From contig JAIDJJ010000538.1 of NCBI GenBank assembly GCA_029052265.1, positions 1 through 11,053 on the forward strand: 11,053 nt of DNA, given 5' to 3'. Each line of letters begins with the position of its first letter. Position 1 is the stretch's first letter. The translations under genes and the position numbers were made by a program. This document shows positions 5,574 to 11,053 of this stretch, piece by piece. Source of the stretch: Muribaculaceae bacterium. GTDB taxonomy: Bacteria; Bacteroidota; Bacteroidia; Bacteroidales; Muribaculaceae. The notes under the pieces were generated by a model. It saw nothing but the letters and a program-made list of their open reading frames with translations, did not search any database and was not told the DNA's origin.

Positions 5574-8500
5574 ATGAAACAACTTTTAACCTTGACTTTG
5601 TTCGCGTTGCTCTCATTGCAGATAGCTATTTTCGCAGACACCCCCTCGGGTGCCGACAAACGGGTGAATCTGCCGGACAAGGAGCTGACTATCGAACAAC
5701 TCTTCAAAGCCATCCATGCCCAGACGGGTATGTCGGTCGTCTATAACGTGAAGGATGTCCGATTCCTCAAGAAGGTAAAGGTGGCATCCGAGAATCCCAC
5801 GGTTAAGGAAATTCTTGACGAAGTCCTGAATCCAAAGCAGGTAAGCTATGTCATAGAAAAGAACACTATTATCATAAAGCAACTCTCAGGAGCCATTTCG
5901 GGAGTGGTGAGAGACAAAAATACCGGCGAGCCTCTTGTGGGGGCGTCGGTATACGACAAGTCCGGCAAGAGGGGAACCTCAACAGGTATTGACGGCGACT
6001 ATACCCTTTATGTGAAGCCTGGAGCCACGATCACTGTTTCGTATGTGGGATATGATCCTGTGACCTATAAAGATAATGGCAAAGAGATTGTGAATTTCGA
6101 TCTTGTGGCGGATGAGCGGTCGCTTGAAGACGTGGTTGTCACCGGTTATAAGATTGTTGACAAGAGGGCGTCGACCAGCGCCATCACGTCAATCAAGGCG
6201 GAAGACATTCTCCGCCCTGACGCCCTCAGTATCGACCAGATGCTCGAAGGTCAGGTGCCCGACCTCATGTATATGTCTAATTCGGGAGAATCGGGAACAG
6301 CCCCGAAGATCCGTATACGAGGCACCTCCTCGATCATAGGCAACCGTGAGCCTCTCTGGGTGGTGGACGGCATAGTAGTGAAAGACCCCGTGCCTATCTC
6401 TCCTGACGAACTCAACGATCCTGACTATATCAACCGTCTCGGCAATGCGATTTCCGGACTTAACCCTCAGGATATCGAGCGTCTTGACGTGTTGAAAGAT
6501 GCCTCCGCGACAGCTCTGTATGGTACGAAGGCGGCAAACGGTGTGATCGTGATCACGACCAAGCGTGGCAAGGAAGGTCCTGCAAAGATCCGTTATACCA
6601 ACTCTTTCACATGGAAAGCGCGTCCGCGCTACACCGACCGTTCGGTAGACGTGCTCAATTCCAAAGAACGTATCGCCCTTTCAAAACAGCTCGCCGATGA
6701 ACATTACGTATATGACATGAGTAATACATTGGTGGGATATGAATATCTACTTAATCAGCTTTATAGCGGCGCTATAAATCATAACCAGTTTAATCAGCAG
6801 CTTGCCTGGTTCGAGACTGTAAACACCGATTGGTTTGACCTGCTCACTCATGACAGTTTTTCACAATCTCATACCTTTAATATAAGTGGAGGCGGTCAGA
6901 AAGCGTCATATTATGCTTCGTTCGGATATACGAATGACGATGACATTGTGAAGGGAAACAAAAACAAGCGCTATAACGCGATGATGAATCTTGATGTGAA
7001 CTTTGCAAATTGGCTTACAGCGACATTCGGATTGAACGGATCTGTATCAGACCGCAGCTATTATCAAGATGCGATAGCTCCGATGCAATATGCATATCGT
7101 GCGAGCCGGGTGATACCTGCATTCAATGAAGACGGATCATTATATTATTATAAGCAAAGGGAGAGCAAGGGTATCGGTTATAAGTATAATATACTCAATG
7201 AGCTTAAAAACAGTGGGATTGATCAGAGCGGTCAGCAACTGACATTCAATGCTAATTTCCGTTTTAAGTTTACCGACTGGCTCACCGCAAATGCGATTTT
7301 CTCATATACCGCATCAAATACCTCGGTCAACAGCTTATGGGGTTCCGAGACATATTATGCTGCCAAAATCCGGGGCTGTAATTATGGTGAGGAAGTCCCG
7401 GAATGGAGCGGTATGCCTCAAGGTGGTGAGTATAGCACCAACAATACCAATTTGCGTAGCTGGACAGCGCGATTTCAGGTTGACTGGAACAATTATTTCA
7501 ACGATGTCCACAATTTCAGCGGGGGTGTCGGTATTGAGGCTCAGTCTGACCAGTATAAAGGGTATAGCAATCTCTCACGTTGTTATTTCCCGGAGAGAGG
7601 TATGAGTTTTGCCACAGGAATAGACTTGAACAAGTATACGAACTATGCGGCATGGCTTGCCACTAATGCCCCGACAATCACGAACAGCAAACAGAATATT
7701 CTCTCGGCATATATCACAGCGAGCTACAGCTGGCGCAGAATGATTTTTGTCAATGCCAATGCCCGTGTCGACGGATCAAACAGTTTTGGTGACCGTGCAA
7801 ACGACAAGTTGCTGCCGATATGGTCTGTATCCGCCTCATTTGATGCGGCTCAGCTTGATTTCTTCCGCGATCTTACGTGGCTCGATTATTTTTCTGTGAA
7901 AGGAAGTTTCGGTTTTCAAGGCAATATGCTTTCCGACCAGTCTCCTGTAATGATCATCCGAAAGGGATCGTATGACGATTTCTATAATGAATATATGTCG
8001 ACTGTTGAAAGAAATCCGAATCCGGATCTCCGTTGGGAGAAGACCACAAGCTATAACCTCGGTCTTGAATGGGGATTTCTGAACCGTGCGTTGCAGTTCG
8101 AGGCAAGCTTCTATTGGAAGCGCACCAAAGATGCCTTCATGACCAAGACAATTTCCACTGTCAACGGATATGAAAGTTATGTGGTCAATGGCGGAGATAT
8201 AGACAACGACGGTTATTCTTTCGGAATCACAGGTCGTCCGGTAAGCAACCGTGACTGGACCTGGACTATTTCAACCAACTTCTCGCGTGCAATCAACAGG
8301 ATCAAATCATTACCCGCCGGGGAGTCGTATGAACTGAACGATTTCTTGAACGGTAACGCTATAGTGAAAGGTAAACCTGTAGGCACTTTCTATTCATATA
8401 AATTTATCGGGTTGAGCCCGGTTGACGGAGGTCCGATGTTTGACGACTGGAACGATCATCCCGAAGATTTAAAGGGGTTGAGCAAGTATGACACATATAC

Positions 8501-9122
8501 CACCGTGTTGTCGGCATCCGGTTCGCGTGAGCCTATAATGTCAGGCAATCTTTCCACCATGCTTCGTTGGAGAAATCTCAGGCTCAATGCCAATTTCGTT
8601 TACAGTCTTGGAGCCAAGACCCGTTTGTTCGGCATGTATGGCGCTGGGACGGCAAGCAACGGTGTCTATGCGAACCAAGGAGAAATCAAATCTGAAAACA
8701 ATCTGAGCCGTGATTTCCTGAAACGTTGGCAAAAGCCCGGAGATGAACTTCGTACAAACATACCTGCCATAATCGGAAAACTGCATCCGAGTTATTTTGA
8801 TTATACCAACCATTGGTCGTCAAATATGGATGAGATCCAGACTATAGCCAATTCTTATTGGGATATGTATGATTACGCTGATATACGTGTGGTAAGTTCT
8901 GATTATCTAAAGCTGAACACCCTCAGCCTTTCATACGAATTTCCAAAACAAATTCTTTCCCCATGGGGATGCGATCGTCTTGAAATGACTCTGACCGGAA
9001 CGAATCTGTTCACAATCTGTGACAGGAAACTCAAGGGGCAGACCCCGACACAGGGTGGTTTCACTACGGTTCAGCTATCAGATCGTCCGGGCTTCTCATT
9101 TGGGTTAAGTATAACGTTCTAA
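5574..9122 (+). CDS. SusC-like TonB-dependent outer-membrane transporter with N-terminal STN signalling domain
   Basis: A 1182-residue transporter, full length for the N-terminally extended SusC class. Domains in order: signal peptide (1-21, ending IAIFA); STN domain (about 36-103, KELTIEQLFKAIHAQTGMSV... NTIIIKQ), the periplasmic module that signals to FecR-type anti-sigma factors; a carboxypeptidase-regulatory-like beta domain (about 107-180, SGVVRDKNTGEPLVGASVY...); a TonB box EDVVVTGY (185-192); the plug (about 195-335), including the SusC signature LDVLKDASATALYGTKAANG (304-323); then the beta barrel, ending in GFSFGLSITF with the terminal Phe that barrel assembly uses. It imports a ligand caught by the SusD-like partner, using TonB energy. 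The substrate cannot be read from the sequence, but the zinc metallohydrolase lipoprotein downstream points to a peptide or glycoconjugate rather than a plain polysaccharide. The STN domain together with the upstream sigma/anti-sigma pair indicates ligand-induced expression. Confidence 0.96.
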   Translation: MKQLLTLTLFALLSLQIAIFADTPSGADKRVNLPDKELTIEQLFKAIHAQTGMSVVYNVKDVRFLKKVKVASENPTVKEILDEVLNPKQVSYVIEKNTIIIKQLSGAISGVVRDKNTGEPLVGASVYDKSGKRGTSTGIDGDYTLYVKPGATITVSYVGYDPVTYKDNGKEIVNFDLVADERSLEDVVVTGYKIVDKRASTSAITSIKAEDILRPDALSIDQMLEGQVPDLMYMSNSGESGTAPKIRIRGTSSIIGNREPLWVVDGIVVKDPVPISPDELNDPDYINRLGNAISGLNPQDIERLDVLKDASATALYGTKAANGVIVITTKRGKEGPAKIRYTNSFTWKARPRYTDRSVDVLNSKERIALSKQLADEHYVYDMSNTLVGYEYLLNQLYSGAINHNQFNQQLAWFETVNTDWFDLLTHDSFSQSHTFNISGGGQKASYYASFGYTNDDDIVKGNKNKRYNAMMNLDVNFANWLTATFGLNGSVSDRSYYQDAIAPMQYAYRASRVIPAFNEDGSLYYYKQRESKGIGYKYNILNELKNSGIDQSGQQLTFNANFRFKFTDWLTANAIFSYTASNTSVNSLWGSETYYAAKIRGCNYGEEVPEWSGMPQGGEYSTNNTNLRSWTARFQVDWNNYFNDVHNFSGGVGIEAQSDQYKGYSNLSRCYFPERGMSFATGIDLNKYTNYAAWLATNAPTITNSKQNILSAYITASYSWRRMIFVNANARVDGSNSFGDRANDKLLPIWSVSASFDAAQLDFFRDLTWLDYFSVKGSFGFQGNMLSDQSPVMIIRKGSYDDFYNEYMSTVERNPNPDLRWEKTTSYNLGLEWGFLNRALQFEASFYWKRTKDAFMTKTISTVNGYESYVVNGGDIDNDGYSFGITGRPVSNRDWTWTISTNFSRAINRIKSLPAGESYELNDFLNGNAIVKGKPVGTFYSYKFIGLSPVDGGPMFDDWNDHPEDLKGLSKYDTYTTVLSASGSREPIMSGNLSTMLRWRNLRLNANFVYSLGAKTRLFGMYGAGTASNGVYANQGEIKSENNLSRDFLKRWQKPGDELRTNIPAIIGKLHPSYFDYTNHWSSNMDEIQTIANSYWDMYDYADIRVVSSDYLKLNTLSLSYEFPKQILSPWGCDRLEMTLTGTNLFTICDRKLKGQTPTQGGFTTVQLSDRPGFSFGLSITF

Positions 9123-9134
9123 TCTCATATTAAA

Positions 9135-9167
9135 ATGAAATTTATAAATAATATAATATACGGTTAA
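9135..9167 (+). pseudogene. Detached signal-peptide start of the SusD-like gene, ended by TAA after ten codons
   Basis: The ATG at 9135 is 13 bases after the susC stop, the usual spacing for a susD start, and encodes MKFINNIIYG followed by TAA (9165-9167). It is in the same frame as the SusD body, whose LSGLGLNSC lipobox region starts only 12 bases later. In the +1 frame the bridge (9166-9177) reads KILI, which is just what a lipoprotein signal peptide needs there. One extra T near 9164-9165 and one missing T near 9177-9178 would restore a normal signal peptide. Confidence 0.6.
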
Positions 9168-9176
9168 GATTTTGAT

Positions 9177-10757
9177 TTGTCAGGACTCGGACTTAATTCT
9201 TGCGATTCATTCCTGCAGGAATATTCACAAGACCTTGCAAAAGTAAACTCATGGGAAGACCTCGATGAGGTTCTTCTGGGAGCAGCTTATCTTCATACCG
9301 GAATGTATTATGACACCGGTGACAGTTATTTCGCGATGGATAGGGATGATCATTTCGACATACTGCATTTTATGAGCGATGAAATCAGGATGTCTGATAA
9401 ATCTTCTCAGTTGAGTGAATATTATACTTCTATGTTCCCGTTTTTTACATGGCAACAGGATACCGGTGTTGACAACCAGTTCAGATACACGGGAGGGGAT
9501 GAGATATATTTCAACTCTCCATATTCCCGTATAAATGTCTGCAATATGGTTATCTCGCTCATTGATGAGCAGCCTTCCAATTCTGTTGAAGATGACCGTC
9601 AGAAGAGCCGGGTAAAAGGGGAAGCATATTTCCTCCGGGGATTATACTATTTCTTCCTTGCCAATCTGTATTGCGAACCATATGATCCGTCAACGGCAGA
9701 TAATACCATGGGTTTGCCTCTTAAATTCTCAGAGGTGATAGAAGATACCGAGTTTCAACGGGCATCACTTGCCGATACATATGCAAAAGTTCTCGAAGAT
9801 CTTGAAATTGCAGAAAAGTGTCTTGAAAGTATCCCTCACAAGTCGCTATATAGAGCGGATGTCACAACGGTAAGACTGCTCCAGAGCAGGGTGTATCTGT
9901 ATATGCAGGACTGGGACAATGCGATAGCCAAGGCTAAGGAAGTCTTGGATTCAAATGACAATCTTTTGAGAATCTCAACAAAAAACATAGGTGACACATG
10001 TCTTGATTCTTCTTCCCCGGAAGTTTTGTTTTCAATGGGTGACTATCTGATTGCATATTTCTTTCAGGATAACAGATCAACCAAAGTGGCGATTCATATC
10101 TCGGATGATATGCTTGCTCTTTATAGCGATGACGACTACCGTAAAGACCGTTATATCGGAGAGACCGCCAACCGGGGCAAAGATATTTTCAGAAAGGTGA
10201 ACGGCCAGAGAGAAGCGATGGGATCTTATACCACAGTAGGCAGCACATTCTGCTTCCGTACACCAGAGGCATATTTCACACTTGCGGAGGCATCGGCATA
10301 TAAAGGCGATGATGCGACGGCGCGTCAGGTTATGGAGAAATTTCTTGCCACCCGTATGCGTGGGGATGTAGCTGTGTCGGAATCAGGCAATGACCTTATC
10401 GACCTGATACGTGATGAGCGTGCAAGGGAATTTCTTCTTGAAGGACACCGTTGGTTTGATCTCCGTCGTTATACGGTATGCGGTCCATATCCCTGGAGCA
10501 AGGAAATAATCCATGGTTATATTTACGAGACGCAGAGAAATTATAAAACCGTGCATGATCACACCGACTGGTACCGTCTTGAGAAGAATGATATCGCGTA
10601 TACACTTCCCATCCCAAGAAAAGTACGTAATTTCCAGACATCTTTAGGTAATATAAGTCGTCCTAACCGAAAGGCGTTCGATGTCACAAAAGTTCATGGA
10701 TCAAGCTATGATAATCTTGACAGCGAGGAAAGTGGAGGTAATGGAGATTATGACTGA
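9177..10757 (+). CDS. SusD/RagB-like surface glycan- or peptide-binding lipoprotein, damaged 5' end
   Basis: The partner of the SusC-like transporter; family members sit on the outer-membrane surface and act as a lid that binds substrate. The open frame of 526 codons starts at a TTG (9177) that gives MSGLGLNSC, far too short for a signal peptide, though LNSC is a normal lipobox; the true start is probably the ATG at 9135, cut off by TAA at 9165. The body is sound: the N-terminal SusD-like domain with TPR-type helices (RVKGEAYFLRGLYYFFLANL, near residues 145-164) and the C-terminal RagB/SusD domain with IRDERAREFLLEGHRWFDLR (about 410-429) and the near-terminal YTLPIPRKV. The C-terminus ends GNGDYD at a TGA that interrupts a direct repeat; reading through it would add four residues. 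As the sequence stands the product would lack export. The gene may be decaying, or 9160-9180 may contain assembly errors. Confidence 0.88.
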   Translation: MSGLGLNSCDSFLQEYSQDLAKVNSWEDLDEVLLGAAYLHTGMYYDTGDSYFAMDRDDHFDILHFMSDEIRMSDKSSQLSEYYTSMFPFFTWQQDTGVDNQFRYTGGDEIYFNSPYSRINVCNMVISLIDEQPSNSVEDDRQKSRVKGEAYFLRGLYYFFLANLYCEPYDPSTADNTMGLPLKFSEVIEDTEFQRASLADTYAKVLEDLEIAEKCLESIPHKSLYRADVTTVRLLQSRVYLYMQDWDNAIAKAKEVLDSNDNLLRISTKNIGDTCLDSSSPEVLFSMGDYLIAYFFQDNRSTKVAIHISDDMLALYSDDDYRKDRYIGETANRGKDIFRKVNGQREAMGSYTTVGSTFCFRTPEAYFTLAEASAYKGDDATARQVMEKFLATRMRGDVAVSESGNDLIDLIRDERAREFLLEGHRWFDLRRYTVCGPYPWSKEIIHGYIYETQRNYKTVHDHTDWYRLEKNDIAYTLPIPRKVRNFQTSLGNISRPNRKAFDVTKVHGSSYDNLDSEESGGNGDYD

Positions 10758-10765
10758 GATTATGA
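10744..10765 (+). repeat. Tandem repeat spanning the SusD-like stop codon
   Basis: GAGATTATGA occurs at 10744-10753 and again at 10756-10765. In the gene frame the first copy reads GDYD then TGA, and the second reads DYDW then TAA (10770-10772). A TGG at 10755-10757 would give two DYDW units in a row. Confidence 0.6.
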
Positions 10766-10839
10766 TTGGTAATTGTTTTTTGAATAATCTTAATTCATTC
10801 AATTTACCTGTTATTTGTAACCTAAAACATTGAAATGTA

Positions 10840-11053
10840 ATGAATAATATAAATAGATTATTGATATGTCTTTCTCTTTTTGCCATGCCGATGTTTGTCT
10901 CATGCGGTGATGGCAGTGAAGATCTGACTCCCTCGGCTCCTGTTGTCAATCTTTTTGATGTGAACCCGGATGATAAAAGTCCCGAGGCAGACATGCGAAG
11001 AGAGTTCTATTCCAATACAGGGATTTATCTTTTGTATTCCGATTTGCTGGGTA
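10840..11053 (+). CDS. Substrate-import-associated zinc metallohydrolase lipoprotein, 3'-partial
   Basis: Only the first 71 codons are inside the window. The ATG at 10840 opens a lipoprotein signal peptide (MNNINRLLICLSLFAMP...) with lipid-accepting Cys22 in the context FVSC. The following GDGSED is acidic, which fits the Bacteroidetes surface-export signal. The next stretch, DKSPEADMRREFYSNTGIYLL, resembles the opening of the putative zinc-binding metallopeptidase lipoproteins regularly encoded after SusC/SusD pairs (the TIGR04549 type); their HExxH motif would lie beyond the right edge, so catalysis cannot be checked here. It lies 82 bases after the SusD-like gene on the same strand, with no terminator between them, so it is probably the last known member of the operon. 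Such enzymes are thought to trim a protein or glycoprotein substrate at the cell surface before uptake. Confidence 0.75.
   Translation, partial: MNNINRLLICLSLFAMPMFVSCGDGSEDLTPSAPVVNLFDVNPDDKSPEADMRREFYSNTGIYLLYSDLLG

Noticed and set aside
10814..10822. TTTGTAACC before the metallohydrolase gene as a third ECF promoter
   Set aside because: It is one base short of the -35-like block, and no GTGTCATT or similar block lies about 15 bases downstream.

Overview
The window looks like chromosomal DNA of a gut-type Bacteroidota, order Bacteroidales (perhaps Muribaculaceae or a Bacteroides relative; the family is a guess). The reasons are a SusC/SusD outer-membrane pair with ECF sigma and FecR-type anti-sigma genes, TAnnTTTG promoter boxes, AT-rich start regions without Shine-Dalgarno sequences, and lipoprotein signal peptides typical of the phylum.

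Layout. 1-1309 (+): the C-terminal 435 residues of a RelA/SpoT-type (p)ppGpp enzyme whose synthetase domain has lost several catalytic residues. 1310-1436: an intergenic stretch with a 12-bp inverted repeat, a TAATTTTG promoter box and a second stem-loop at the likely transcript 5' end. 1437-2867 (+): a membrane-anchored TPR protein that resembles the sensor half of a Bacteroidetes histidine kinase or regulator but has no output domain. 2868-2947: a long imperfect hairpin between convergent genes. 2948-3433 (-): a small NlpE-like lipoprotein lacking the family's cysteine pair. 3434-3666: a divergent control region.

3667-11053 (+) is a complete trans-envelope signalling and uptake locus: ECF sigma factor, FecR-type anti-sigma factor, SusC-like TonB-dependent transporter with an N-terminal STN signalling domain, SusD-like lipoprotein, and the start of a substrate-import-associated zinc metallohydrolase lipoprotein that runs off the right edge. 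From the families involved, the expected circuit is: ligand binding at SusC/SusD on the surface moves the STN domain, which contacts the periplasmic part of FecR; FecR releases the sigma factor, which raises expression of the operon. The same sequence pattern (TTTGTAAACC, 15 bases, GTGTCATT) lies before both the sigma and the anti-sigma gene and looks like an ECF -35/-10 promoter, so the sigma factor may drive its own gene and the anti-sigma-susC-susD-hydrolase operon.

The most unusual point is the SusD gene. Its start is broken: an ATG at the expected place after susC opens a signal peptide that hits TAA after ten codons, and the lipobox cysteine lies in the same frame just downstream. Its end also looks shortened by a TGG-to-TGA change inside a tandem repeat. 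The gene may be decaying, or the 5' break may be an assembly error. No RNA genes, insertion sequences or CRISPR arrays were seen.
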